From Pseudoduganella flava (lineage in GTDB: Bacteria > Pseudomonadota > Gammaproteobacteria > Burkholderiales > Burkholderiaceae_D): a DNA stretch of 64,000 bases. Numbering within the stretch: the stretch's first letter is position 1; each line of letters starts with the position of its first letter. Positions 8,433 to 16,502 of this stretch are shown here, one piece after another. Below the pieces are notes generated by a model, which saw only the letters and a list, made by a program, of their open reading frames with translations, made no database searches and was not told where the DNA came from. The position numbers and the translations under genes were made by a program. The stretch lies in NCBI RefSeq assembly GCF_007830495.1, contig NZ_VLKW01000001.1:620001-684000 (forward strand). The letters run 5' to 3'.

Positions 8433-10028
8433 CTAGTAGCGCTTGGTGTAGCTGAGGCCCACGTAGCGCACCTTCAGGTCGCCCGCCACGTCGTGCCCCG
8501 CATACGGGTTGTAGATCACGTTGAGGAACTTGTTGCAGTTCAGGTTGCAGTCGGTATTGGCCGGGGTGTCGAACTTGCCGGCCATGTACGACGCGGTGAG
8601 ACTGATGTCGCTGTCCTTGCCGACCTTGTAGTTCAGGCCCACGCTGTACAGCTTCGTGTCCGGCAGCGGCGCGATGAGGTCGATGCGGTCGGCCGGGATG
8701 CTGCTCTTGCGCGGCTCGTAGCCGAAGCGCAGCGCCAGTTTCTCGGTCGGGAACAGCTGCACGCCGAAGCCGTAGTTGACGACGCTCCGGTAGCCGCGCG
8801 GGATCTTCAGCTTCGTCGAATCGGCAATGCCGTACAGCCGCGCCACTTCGAGCAGCTTGACGCTCTGGTCGAACTCGAACACCAGCATGTTCCAGTCGCT
8901 CCACCTGGCGATGCTGGCATCCACGTTCAGCTGCACCCAGCGCAGCGGCTTGAGCTTCATGCCCAGCTGCAGGTGGGCGGGGAACGGAATCGTGGCGGCC
9001 AGATTGCCTTTCTGGACTTCCGGGATCGATTGCGGCAGCCCGAGCACGGCGCCGGCGACGGGGCCCATCAGGCTGGCGTTCATGCCGGCGACGAAGTTGC
9101 GCAGCATCGGTTCCGTGTCGAAGCGGTAGGTGCCCGTGTAGCGGGTCTTCGCACCGCCCTGGTAGACGGCGCCCAGCGCGAACCACGGGCGCGGTTCCCA
9201 CAGCACGCCCACGTTCACCGTCGGGTCGAACGGCGCCGTCATCTCGAGGCGCATCGCAGCGGCCTTCTTGAACGGGTTGACCATGCCTTCCTTGCCGCCG
9301 CCGCACACGCCGAAGCCGAACGTATCGATGATGTTGCCGCCGCTTTCCGGGCACCAGCCCTGTTGCAGCTTGCCGAACACGCCAAGCAGCTCGTTGGGAA
9401 AACGCATGTGCGTGTCGACGACGAACGCCGCGTGCGCGATCGGCACGGAGACGCCGAAGCGCAGCGTGTCCGAGTACTTCCAGCCGATCGACGGCGACGC
9501 GTAGACGAGCCGCTGCAGCTGGATCTGCCGGCCGTCGAAGCGGCCCGGGTCGTTCGGGTCCGTCGTGCGGTCGATCGAGATCGCCTGCGCCATGTAGCTG
9601 TTCGTCGCGAACGTGAACGGCGAGCCTGGCTTGTTGAAGGCCATGCCGAGGCCCGGAATGATCACGCCCGGCAGCCGCCAGCCCGGCATGCCGTAGATGG
9701 GGATGACCATCGCCTGCCGCACGGGGCCCGTGCGCATGCCGGCGATCGGATCGTCGGTCCAGCCGCCCACGTCGAAGTTCGGGCCTTTCGTGAACGCGGC
9801 GCCGGTGCGGATCGATGCGCCGAATGCGGAGTAGATTTCGCTGTCGCCCACCAGCCGCGCCAGGCCGGCCGGGTTGAAGTGGATCGAGTCGATGCCGGGC
9901 GGGTCGGCCGTCACGGCATTCCCCAGCGCCATCGCCGTCACGCTCGTCGTCAGGTTCTCGACGAGCGCGCCGTGCGCGCAGGTGGAGGCAAGGGCGGCGG
10001 CTGCCGCCAGCAGGCGGGCCTGGCGCAT
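8433..10028 (-). CDS. OmpP1/FadL-family outer membrane transport protein
   Basis: A 531 aa protein with a signal peptide (MRQARLLAAAAALASTCAHG). The mature N-terminus has the FadL-type plug signature: NAVTADPPGIDSIHFNPAGLARL, shown here as family recall. The remainder alternates beta-strand segments and turns, ending with an aromatic strand (VRYVGLSYTKRY), as expected for an outer-membrane barrel. FadL homologues take up long-chain fatty acids or aromatic hydrocarbons. This copy is somewhat longer than typical FadL and its substrate is unknown. The start lies one base after the stop of the preceding barrel gene. Confidence 0.87.
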   Translation of the reverse strand: MRQARLLAAAAALASTCAHGALVENLTTSVTAMALGNAVTADPPGIDSIHFNPAGLARLVGDSEIYSAFGASIRTGAAFTKGPNFDVGGWTDDPIAGMRTGPVRQAMVIPIYGMPGWRLPGVIIPGLGMAFNKPGSPFTFATNSYMAQAISIDRTTDPNDPGRFDGRQIQLQRLVYASPSIGWKYSDTLRFGVSVPIAHAAFVVDTHMRFPNELLGVFGKLQQGWCPESGGNIIDTFGFGVCGGGKEGMVNPFKKAAAMRLEMTAPFDPTVNVGVLWEPRPWFALGAVYQGGAKTRYTGTYRFDTEPMLRNFVAGMNASLMGPVAGAVLGLPQSIPEVQKGNLAATIPFPAHLQLGMKLKPLRWVQLNVDASIARWSDWNMLVFEFDQSVKLLEVARLYGIADSTKLKIPRGYRSVVNYGFGVQLFPTEKLALRFGYEPRKSSIPADRIDLIAPLPDTKLYSVGLNYKVGKDSDISLTASYMAGKFDTPANTDCNLNCNKFLNVIYNPYAGHDVAGDLKVRYVGLSYTKRY

Positions 10029-10029
10029 G

Positions 10030-11022
10030 TCAGAACGCCAGCGGCACGTTCATGCCGACCGACAGGTTCGGCGAGTCGGTCGTCAGGCCGATGCCGACCG
10101 ACAGGTTGACGGTGGTCTTCGGCGACACCCGGTAACCGAGGCCCAGGCTGACGATGCCGGACGTCTGCGTGCTCGTCTTCACTTCCAGCCCGTCCTCGAA
10201 GCGCAGCTTCGCGCCGCCGGAGATCGCTTCCTGGAACGACAGCGTCGTCGAGATCCCGTACGACAGCGCGTACGCGAAGCCCACCCCGAACCCGAACGTG
10301 GTGCCGGGTTTTACGCGCGTCAGCACGCGCGTGCCGTTCACCTGATGCAGGCCGTTCGCGGCGGCGCTGGCCGTGAGGTTGACGGAGCCGAACAGCGCTA
10401 CCGGGTCGACGATGCGGTTCACGTTCAGGCCCGCCGACAGCGCGGCCACGCCGCTGCCCGTCGCCTCGCCACTGCCGGCGATCACCTTGAACGGACTGCG
10501 CCCGCTCGGCAGCCGGAGGTTGCTCGTGACGGTGAAGTTGGGCCGGTCACGGCGCGCTTCGATCGGCTGCCAGCGGGCACCGATGCCGATGTCGCCGATC
10601 GAGTTGGACATGCCGCTGTGGCGCGTGGTGTCGGTGTACTTCGAGATCAGCGGCAGCGTCACGTTCGCGGTGAGGTTGTTGCGCACGCCGTAGTCGGCCG
10701 ACAGCGTGTTCGTGACCGTGTGCGAATTGGTGTTCTCGATGTCGAACAGCGTCAGACCGTCCGCCGTGTAGTCGGTGACGATGCGCTCCTGGCCGATGTA
10801 GGTGTAGGTCAGGTCGTAGGTGAACTGCGACGTGCCCTGGCGGATCAGCGAATACTGCTTGTCGACTGCCGTCAGCGTTTCCTTCAGCAGTTCGCTCTGG
10901 TCGCCTTCGCCGTCCTTCTTCGCGAGCGCGTCGCGGGCCTGGTCGGTGGCGGTCTGCGCCGAGGCGCCGTGGGCGGCCAGCAGCGCGCAGGCCAGCAGCA
11001 GGGGCAAGGTGGTTCTCGTCAT
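10030..11022 (-). CDS. Putative outer membrane beta-barrel protein ('transporter' family)
   Basis: A 330 aa protein with a clear signal peptide (cleavage near HGASA|Q). A short charged helical segment (DQARDALAKKDGEGDQSELLKETL) is followed by alternating beta strands to the C-terminal end VGMNVPLAF, which ends in Phe as many outer-membrane proteins do. The pattern resembles Phenol_MetA_deg-like barrels, but the identification is weak. It lies 29 bases downstream of the C39 peptidase gene in the same operon. In the Acinetobacter fil cluster, as I recall it, a similar uncharacterised protein accompanies the C39 peptidase. Confidence 0.65.
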   Translation of the reverse strand: MTRTTLPLLLACALLAAHGASAQTATDQARDALAKKDGEGDQSELLKETLTAVDKQYSLIRQGTSQFTYDLTYTYIGQERIVTDYTADGLTLFDIENTNSHTVTNTLSADYGVRNNLTANVTLPLISKYTDTTRHSGMSNSIGDIGIGARWQPIEARRDRPNFTVTSNLRLPSGRSPFKVIAGSGEATGSGVAALSAGLNVNRIVDPVALFGSVNLTASAAANGLHQVNGTRVLTRVKPGTTFGFGVGFAYALSYGISTTLSFQEAISGGAKLRFEDGLEVKTSTQTSGIVSLGLGYRVSPKTTVNLSVGIGLTTDSPNLSVGMNVPLAF

Positions 11023-11051
11023 CGCGGTTTCCTTGTAGCGGGGTGGAGTCT

Positions 11052-11819
11052 TCAGCGGGAGTGCAGCCACGTGCCGGCGGCGCCGGAATTGATCGCCCGG
11101 TCCAGCAGCTGCGTGGCGTTGTTGAGGGCATCGAGCCGGCCCCGGTTGGTGACCCGGTCCATGTCGACGACACCCAGTTCCTGGTCCGCCAGCGCGAGCT
11201 GCGCGACGGCCTTGCCGCCCTGCGGCGGCGAGACGATGAACAGGGTGTTCTTGTCCCACAGGCGGGCGAACTCCGTGACGGAGAACACGATGTTGCCTGC
11301 GGAGGGATCGGCGATGTAGACGATGCCGTCGCGGATCCCGCGCAGCACGACGAAGTGCTTGGCACCCGCGTAGTCGATCGGCACGATCGCCGGCTCGGCC
11401 AGCTCGAGCAAGTCCTTCACTTCCGCGCGGTAGCCGGCGCCGACAACGCCCAGCGATGCCACGTAGCGCTTCATGTCGAGCAGCGAGAAGCCGCGGCGTT
11501 CGATGATCTTGTCCTTCTCGCCCTTTTCCAGCATGCCTTCCATCGCCTGCTGTTCCGTGACGGGGATGCCGAGGTGGTAGTTCAGGATCGTCACCAGCGC
11601 GGCCGAGCCGCAGCTGTAGTCGTACGCCTGGCGCACGATGTGGCGGTACTTCAGTTCCGAGAAAGGTTCCAGCGTCACGTCCTGGCTGTAGCTGCCGCCG
11701 CCCACCAGGGTTTGTGGAATCTCGAACGTGCCCTTCGGGCGCTCCTGCACGTCATGCCGCGACAGCATGCCGGCGCCGCCGATCGCGATCGCGAGCACGC
11801 CGATCAGCAGGGCCAGCAT
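11052..11819 (-). CDS. C39-like peptidase, membrane-anchored or periplasmic (FilB-like)
   Basis: A 255 aa protein. The ATG at 11819 is preceded by GGAG at 5 bases and begins a hydrophobic segment (MLALLIGVLAIAIGGAGML) that could be a membrane anchor or signal peptide. The papain-like C39 triad is present: Cys70 in YDYSCGSAAL, His155 in AGAKHFVVLRG and Asp171 in YIADPS. Unlike bacteriocin transporters it has no ABC membrane or ATPase domain, so it should act outside the cytoplasm. It heads a leftward operon with two outer-membrane proteins, and is divergent from four exported proteins that carry a Gly-Gly-leader-like motif, which are plausible substrates. A TTG at 11840 is a weaker alternative start. 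Confidence 0.82.
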   Translation of the reverse strand: MLALLIGVLAIAIGGAGMLSRHDVQERPKGTFEIPQTLVGGGSYSQDVTLEPFSELKYRHIVRQAYDYSCGSAALVTILNYHLGIPVTEQQAMEGMLEKGEKDKIIERRGFSLLDMKRYVASLGVVGAGYRAEVKDLLELAEPAIVPIDYAGAKHFVVLRGIRDGIVYIADPSAGNIVFSVTEFARLWDKNTLFIVSPPQGGKAVAQLALADQELGVVDMDRVTNRGRLDALNNATQLLDRAINSGAAGTWLHSR

Positions 11820-11911
11820 GGGCGCTCCGTGGGCGTGCAACGCGGGCGTGAGAAAACTGCGGGCAAAGCTTCGCCCAGGGGCTGCGCGCGCCCCGAATCG
11901 AGGGTTCCCAT
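11804..11911 (-). CDS. Possible 35-aa leader ORF overlapping the C39 peptidase start
   Basis: ATG at 11911 follows the best Shine-Dalgarno in the region (AGGAGA, 5 bases away) and opens a 35-codon frame that ends at 11804, 16 bases inside the C39 gene in another frame. It could be a translationally coupled leader peptide. Equally, the C39 frame stays open upstream to this region, so a one-base error could have split one longer gene. The peptide has no recognised domain. Confidence 0.25.
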   Translation of the reverse strand: MGTLDSGRAQPLGEALPAVFSRPRCTPTERPCWPC

Positions 11912-12348
11912 GACGTCTCCTGTTGATTATTCGAACGACCGTGCTTTATTTGAAGTCTCGGCGTCCTTGTTATTTTGTAATTTATTAACGCATGCTTTTT
12001 TGGCGCCCAGCAACGGGAAAAATTAGATGTGAAGCTCTAGGTTTTCGCGGAAGCTTTGTGCGCAGTTTGTGATAACGCGCGCAAGAGTGTGCTTTTTGCG
12101 TCATCTGCACGTTTCGTGTCTCCCTCTGGTGGCTCGCCAGGACACGTGTTTGGCTTCACCGGTCAGTCCGAAAGGCTGGACCCGCGGCAACAGGCGCTCC
12201 TATCATAAATTTAATTAATATTGAAAAAATATTAAGAACACCGCCGCGCCGGGCCGCCCAGGAAGCGGAGAGGCGGGGTGGACCGGGTTGGCGCATGCGC
12301 CGGCCGTTTGGAGGGAAGCCCATCAACCATAACGAAAGTGGAGATACC
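11912..12348. other. Divergent regulatory region of the C39/DUF6160-like cluster
   Basis: This 437-base gap separates the two arms of the cluster. It holds two AT-rich islands, at about 11930-12010 and 12198-12237 (the second a run of TTTAATTAATATTG-type sequence). Both are strikingly AT-rich for this genome and are likely promoters or binding sites. A small hairpin with CTGG/CCAG and GTGTC/GACAC arms lies at about 12117-12146. No single promoter stands out. Confidence 0.5.
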
Positions 12349-12864
12349 ATGAAACGCATCAGCTTCGCAGTCGCAGCAGCCCTGTCCACGCTGGCGATGT
12401 CCGCCTCGGCGATGACCCCGATCAAGGACGCCGACCTGTCCACCGTGACAGGCCAGGACGGCGTGTCCATCGCCGCCAACCTGAACGTCAAGGTCGACTC
12501 GTTCGTCTACACCGACACGGACGCTGTCGATGCCGCGACGGGCCTGGGTGGCGGCTCCGTCAGCTTCAACGGCATTAAGGTCAACGGCCTGATCGCCGCC
12601 AGCATCGACATCCTGTCGAAGAACTCGTTCCTGCAGGCGGCCGGCGCGGCGGGCGTGACGAACCCGGGCACGTTCTACGACGCGGCCAACGGCGGCGACG
12701 TCGTGCAGATCGCCATTCCCGCCGACGTGCAGGTAGCGGCCGGCAAGCTGCTGAACGTGTCCGTCGACGCGATCAAGATGGGGCACAGCAATGCTTCGTA
12801 TGGGTCGATGGCGATGAATCAGTTGGACCTCCGCGGTACCCAAGTATGGATCTGGGCGCATTGA
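12349..12864 (+). CDS. DUF6160/FilA-like exported protein 1
   Basis: A 171 aa protein with a Sec signal peptide (MKRISFAVAAALSTLAMSASA). The mature N-terminus carries IKDADLSTVTGQDGVSI, the motif shared by all four genes of this arm. It resembles the L..(E/A)L..V.G(G) Gly-Gly leader recognised by C39 peptidases. The remainder is rich in beta-type segments (VSFNGIKVNGLI, VVQIAIPADVQV) and ends in WAH, an end shared with the fourth gene. I assign it to DUF6160/FilA by recall. The start follows AGTGGAG. It is the first gene of the rightward arm, separated from the second by a long palindrome. Confidence 0.72.
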   Translation: MKRISFAVAAALSTLAMSASAMTPIKDADLSTVTGQDGVSIAANLNVKVDSFVYTDTDAVDAATGLGGGSVSFNGIKVNGLIAASIDILSKNSFLQAAGAAGVTNPGTFYDAANGGDVVQIAIPADVQVAAGKLLNVSVDAIKMGHSNASYGSMAMNQLDLRGTQVWIWAH

Positions 12865-12892
12865 TGATGGCGTCCCGCTAGCCCTCGCTGAT

Positions 12893-13013
12893 GACGTCCC
12901 GATAGACCTATTACGGAACGCCAGGAGGTGGTCTACGGTGCTCGTCGTACGTGAAGTACGACTGCGCGCCTCAACCACTCCTGACGTCCCTCATTACGGT
13001 CTATCGGGACGTC
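12893..13013. repeat. Long nested palindrome between the first and second DUF6160-like genes
   Basis: Perfect 16-base arms (12893-12908 GACGTCCCGATAGACC and its complement at 12998-13013) enclose further paired segments: CAGGA.GTGGT (12922-12932) with ACCACTCCTG (12974-12983), and a central hairpin GTCGTAC/GTACGAC (12944-12950 and 12956-12962) with a 5-base loop. The whole could fold as one 121-base RNA or cruciform. It may be a REP-like or mobile palindrome, or an mRNA processing or attenuation structure that sets the level of the downstream genes. Confidence 0.75.
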
Positions 13014-13074
13014 GAGACGTGCGTTGAGAAGCGGGGCTTTTCCGCCAACACAACTTGAGGCTGCACTTCAACTC

Positions 13075-13884
13075 ATGAGACACGTGCTCCGTTTTGCGGC
13101 CGCTTTGCCGGCCGTGTTTTTTGCGGCGTCGGCGGTGGCGCAGATGCGGCCGTTGACGGATGACGAGATGTCGCGCTCGCGCGGGCAGGGGCTGATTGCG
13201 GTCAGTAACAGCCGGCTCGGGGACTTCGATTTCACGCGCGTGGCGCTCGATGCGGATGTGACGTTGTCGGCCAATCTGCGCCACCTGCGGCTGGGCGATT
13301 ATCGCTATGCGCCGCGCGAGGGGCTGGGGGCAGACATCGACATGGCGCTGCTGCAGTTCGGGCGCAGCGATGGCACGCAGGCGCAGCGCACCGTGCAGAT
13401 CGCGAACCCTTATTTTGAATTCGTCTACCGCGCCACCGGCGATGCGGCCGTGCCGCGCGAGGTGATCGGCATGCGCTTCGGCTTCGACAGCATCCGCGGC
13501 GACGTCGGGTTGAAGATCAACAGCCTGTCCGGCTCGATGCTGGTATCGGGCACCGCGGCCGACGGCAGCGCCGTGACGCTCGATACGCGCACCGATGCGC
13601 TGGGCGGCAAGCGCTGGGATGGCGCGTGCGCCGCGCCCTGCCTGTCGCTGGCGCAGCTGGGCGGCGTGCGGGCCGGCGATGCGGCCGGCGCGAGCCGCGA
13701 TTTCTGGATCTCCGTGCTGAAGACGGGCGTGCAGTTCCAGGCGCCCGCCGGCACGTCGCAATTGCCCGACGTGGCGCAGGCCGGCATCTGGCTGAACTGG
13801 CGCGACAGGCTCACGGCGCTGTCCACCAATGGCGTGACGCCGCCGAACGTGGCGCCTGCCGTGGCACCGGTGGCGGGGCGGTGA
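13075..13884 (+). CDS. DUF6160-like exported protein 2
   Basis: A 269 aa protein. ATG at 13075 begins a signal peptide (MRHVLRFAAALPAVFFAASAVA); the upstream TTG start at 13024 would put 17 extra residues before it and is unlikely. The mature start RPLTDDEMSRSRGQGLIAVSNSRL aligns with the motif of the neighbours but lacks the DG pair, so it is the most diverged member. The body has alternating beta segments and a CAAPC pair near residue 187. The stop overlaps the next start (TGATG). No enzyme motif is visible. It is probably a surface or pilus-like subunit or cofactor, by analogy only. Confidence 0.65.
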   Translation: MRHVLRFAAALPAVFFAASAVAQMRPLTDDEMSRSRGQGLIAVSNSRLGDFDFTRVALDADVTLSANLRHLRLGDYRYAPREGLGADIDMALLQFGRSDGTQAQRTVQIANPYFEFVYRATGDAAVPREVIGMRFGFDSIRGDVGLKINSLSGSMLVSGTAADGSAVTLDTRTDALGGKRWDGACAAPCLSLAQLGGVRAGDAAGASRDFWISVLKTGVQFQAPAGTSQLPDVAQAGIWLNWRDRLTALSTNGVTPPNVAPAVAPVAGR

Positions 13885-14744
13885 TGGGGGCGCGAATGTG
13901 GGCAGTCTCCTCCGCGCTGCTGGCAGTCGCTTGCGCGGTGCACGCGGCGCCCGGTCAGCCGCTCGGCGATGAAGCGCTAGCGGCCGTGCGGGGCGGCGAT
14001 GGCGTCAGCTTCGACTTGTCCGGCTTCTCGATGAACGGCGATGCGCGCATCACGTACCGGCCGCAAAGCGATCGGGCGTTCTGGATCGGCAACCTGTCCG
14101 CCGCGCGCAGCGATGGTGCCGTGCCGTTCGCCGATCCGTACCGGCTCGACATCACCTCCGGCCCGGCCGGCCTGGCGGACATCGTCGGCTTCGCGTTTCC
14201 CGCCAATGCGGACAGTGCGCAGCGCTGGCAGTTCGCGTACGACTGGGGCGTCGACGCGGACGGCATCGCCCGCGACGGCGGCAGTATCGTGCTGCGCGAC
14301 CTTGTGTTCCAGGGCGGCGGCTGGCAGTTCTCGACGCCGCGCCTCGAAGACGGCGTCGCGTTCGGGCTCGGGTTGAACCTGCGGATCGGCGAGCTGGCGC
14401 TGCGGCCCAACGGGCGCACCAGCAGGGATGGACAGATGGCATGGCAGGGCGTACGCATCGGCGCGGTCGACGAGACCGGCGCGTTCACCGGTGCGCCGTG
14501 GGCGATCGCGGACGTGGCGACGCAGCCGGCCGTCATCAACGCGCTGGCCGACGAGAACGGCCCGCATCTTCACATCGGCATCGGCTGGCCCGACCGGCAG
14601 TACGGCAGCGGCACCGCGCCGGCCGGCGGCTTGCAGGTCGACCATATCTCGTTCACGAATCCCGGCGGCGGCACGACGGACCTGGGTTCGTCGCGTATCG
14701 GATCGGTCCAGATCCAGTATCTCGATATCAGGTTCCGGCCATGA
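13884..14744 (+). CDS. DUF6160-like exported protein 3
   Basis: A 286 aa protein whose start overlaps the preceding stop by one base. After the signal peptide (cleavage near AVHA|A) comes QPLGDEALAAVRGGDGVSF, the clearest Gly-Gly-leader-like motif of the four. The body consists of repeated beta segments with many Gly, Asp and Asn residues (LDITSGPAGLADIVGF, LRIGELALRPNG), typical of secreted or outer-membrane-associated proteins. Its stop overlaps the ATG of the next gene (ATGA), which implies coupled translation and a defined ratio of products. Confidence 0.66.
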   Translation: MGARMWAVSSALLAVACAVHAAPGQPLGDEALAAVRGGDGVSFDLSGFSMNGDARITYRPQSDRAFWIGNLSAARSDGAVPFADPYRLDITSGPAGLADIVGFAFPANADSAQRWQFAYDWGVDADGIARDGGSIVLRDLVFQGGGWQFSTPRLEDGVAFGLGLNLRIGELALRPNGRTSRDGQMAWQGVRIGAVDETGAFTGAPWAIADVATQPAVINALADENGPHLHIGIGWPDRQYGSGTAPAGGLQVDHISFTNPGGGTTDLGSSRIGSVQIQYLDIRFRP

Positions 14745-15202
14745 AGGGAGCCTTCTGGGTGCTGGCATTCTGCGCCGCGCCGCTGCACGCGGCACCGCCG
14801 CAACCGTTGGACGACGCGCAGCTCGCGCAGGTGGGCGGCCGCGACGGCATCAGCTTCGCGGCCCACGTCGTCATCAACGATCCCGCGCTGGTCGGCGCCG
14901 TCAGCGACAGCCGCCTGTCGCTCGGCTTCGCCGACACGAACGGCCAGTCGCGCTACCTCGTGCTGCGCAACGTGCGCGGCGTGATCGACATGTCGACGAT
15001 CGCCATCGACGTACACGCCCGCGCGGACGGCGGCGACTACGTGGCGCTGACGCTGCCGGGCACGGTGAAGTTCACGCACTTCGGCTTCGAATCGATGAGC
15101 GTGCAAAACGACCCACTGGCCCCCGTCACGCGCAGCATGGGCGGCCTGGACATCGACGGCACCGTCAATCTGACGGGACAGCTGCGGTTGTGGGCGCATT
15201 GA
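14741..15202 (+). CDS. DUF6160/FilA-like exported protein 4
   Basis: A 153 aa protein with a signal peptide (MKGAFWVLAFCAAPLHA) followed by QPLDDAQLAQVGGRDGISF. The length, the motif and the ending LRLWAH match the first gene of the arm, so the two are close paralogues. The start overlaps the stop of gene 3 by 4 bases (ATGA). It converges on the MFS gene at 15221, with 18 bases between stops. Confidence 0.7.
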   Translation: MKGAFWVLAFCAAPLHAAPPQPLDDAQLAQVGGRDGISFAAHVVINDPALVGAVSDSRLSLGFADTNGQSRYLVLRNVRGVIDMSTIAIDVHARADGGDYVALTLPGTVKFTHFGFESMSVQNDPLAPVTRSMGGLDIDGTVNLTGQLRLWAH

Positions 15203-15220
15203 TGCTCAACCATTGGCAGC

Positions 15221-16420
15221 TCACTGCGACCGGCGGCTCTCCGTCACAAACACCAGGAGCCCGGCAGCCGGGAACGACAGCCCCGCGACGAGCACGCCCT
15301 GCCAGCCGTGGTGCGCGTAAGTCCAGCCGCCCAGCGACGAACCCAGCGCGCCGCCGAGGAAGAAGATCGACATGTACAAGCCGTTCAGGCGCGAGCGGAC
15401 GTCCGCGCCCAGCGCGTAGATCGCGCGCTGGCCCGTGACGAGGTTGGCGGAGACGGCGGCGTCCAGCCCGATCGCCACCGCCACCAGCAAGCCCACCTCG
15501 AACGTGCGGCTGCCGTGCAGCAGCAGCGGAGCGGCCAACGATGCGACGGCGCCCAGCAAGGCGATCAGGGTCGTCGAGCGTGACTTGCCCTGGTCGGCGC
15601 GGCGGCCGGCGATCGGCGATGCGATCGCGCCTGCCACGCCGGCCAGCGCGAACAGCGCGATGCCCGTCTGCGTCAGGCCGTACGCGTTCGTGAGAATCAG
15701 CGGCACCGTCGTCCAGAACAGGCTGAAGGACCCGAACATGCAGAACTGGTAGGCGGCGCGGCGGCGCAGGATCGGCGTCGTCTTCAACAGGTGCCACATC
15801 GAACCGAGCAACGCGGCATACGTGCTGGTGTGGTCCGGTTCGCGCAGCGGCAGCAGGCGGCGCAGCACCAGGGCCAGCGCGGCAGTCGCGAGCGCGGACA
15901 GCACGAAGATCGCATGCCAGTTCAGCGCGTCCGTGACGATGCTCGATACGGGGCGCGCCAGCATGATCCCCAGCAGCAGGCCGCTGACGACGGTGCCCAC
16001 CGTTTGGCCGCGCGTCTCCGGCTTCGCCAGGTGGGCGGCGAACGGCACGATGATCTGTGCCGCCACGGAACCGAGGCCGATACAGAACATCGCGGCGAGG
16101 AACAGCGGGGCGCTCGTGCTGAACGCAGCCACGGCCAGCGCGCACGCGGTGCCCGCCAGCGCGGTGACGATCAGCCGGCGATTTTCCACCAGGTCGCCCA
16201 GCGGCACGATGAACAGCATGCCGAGGCAGTAGCCCATCTGCGTCAACGTGACGATCAGGCCCGCCGCGCCGGCATCGAGCCCGGTGGCACGGCTGATCGG
16301 CCCGACCAGCGGTTGCGCGTAGTAGAGATTGGCGACGATCAGGCCGGTGGCGGTTGCCATCAGCCACACCATCGCGGCGGAGATGTCTTGTTGATGCTGC
16401 TGTTGCTGCTGTTGTTGCAC
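15221..16420 (-). CDS. MFS transporter (drug/arabinose efflux type)
   Basis: A 399 aa, 12-helix major facilitator. The family loop motif between helices 2 and 3 is visible as GDLVENRR. GTG at 16420 is preceded by AGGAG at 7 bases and gives an unusual N-terminus MQQQQQQQHQQ, encoded by a run of CAG/CAA codons. A later ATG at 16372 would remove it. A perfect 20-base palindrome lies just upstream (16445-16464) and probably binds a repressor. The substrate is unknown; the family exports sugars or drugs. Confidence 0.88.
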   Translation of the reverse strand: MQQQQQQQHQQDISAAMVWLMATATGLIVANLYYAQPLVGPISRATGLDAGAAGLIVTLTQMGYCLGMLFIVPLGDLVENRRLIVTALAGTACALAVAAFSTSAPLFLAAMFCIGLGSVAAQIIVPFAAHLAKPETRGQTVGTVVSGLLLGIMLARPVSSIVTDALNWHAIFVLSALATAALALVLRRLLPLREPDHTSTYAALLGSMWHLLKTTPILRRRAAYQFCMFGSFSLFWTTVPLILTNAYGLTQTGIALFALAGVAGAIASPIAGRRADQGKSRSTTLIALLGAVASLAAPLLLHGSRTFEVGLLVAVAIGLDAAVSANLVTGQRAIYALGADVRSRLNGLYMSIFFLGGALGSSLGGWTYAHHGWQGVLVAGLSFPAAGLLVFVTESRRSQ

Positions 16421-16444
16421 GCCGTGCTCCTGTTACTGCGGGGC

Positions 16445-16464
16445 CGATATTGTAGGCAATATCG
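16445..16464. promoter_or_regulatory. Perfect palindromic operator candidate upstream of the MFS gene
   Basis: CGATATTG-TAGG-CAATATCG is a perfect inverted repeat, centred 34 bases upstream of the MFS start. The size and symmetry fit a dimeric repressor (TetR, MarR or similar). No such regulator gene is adjacent, so it would be encoded elsewhere. Confidence 0.6.
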
Positions 16465-16502
16465 CCACGGCGTGCTGGGCAGCGATTTTTTCGATTTGTC
16501 CG

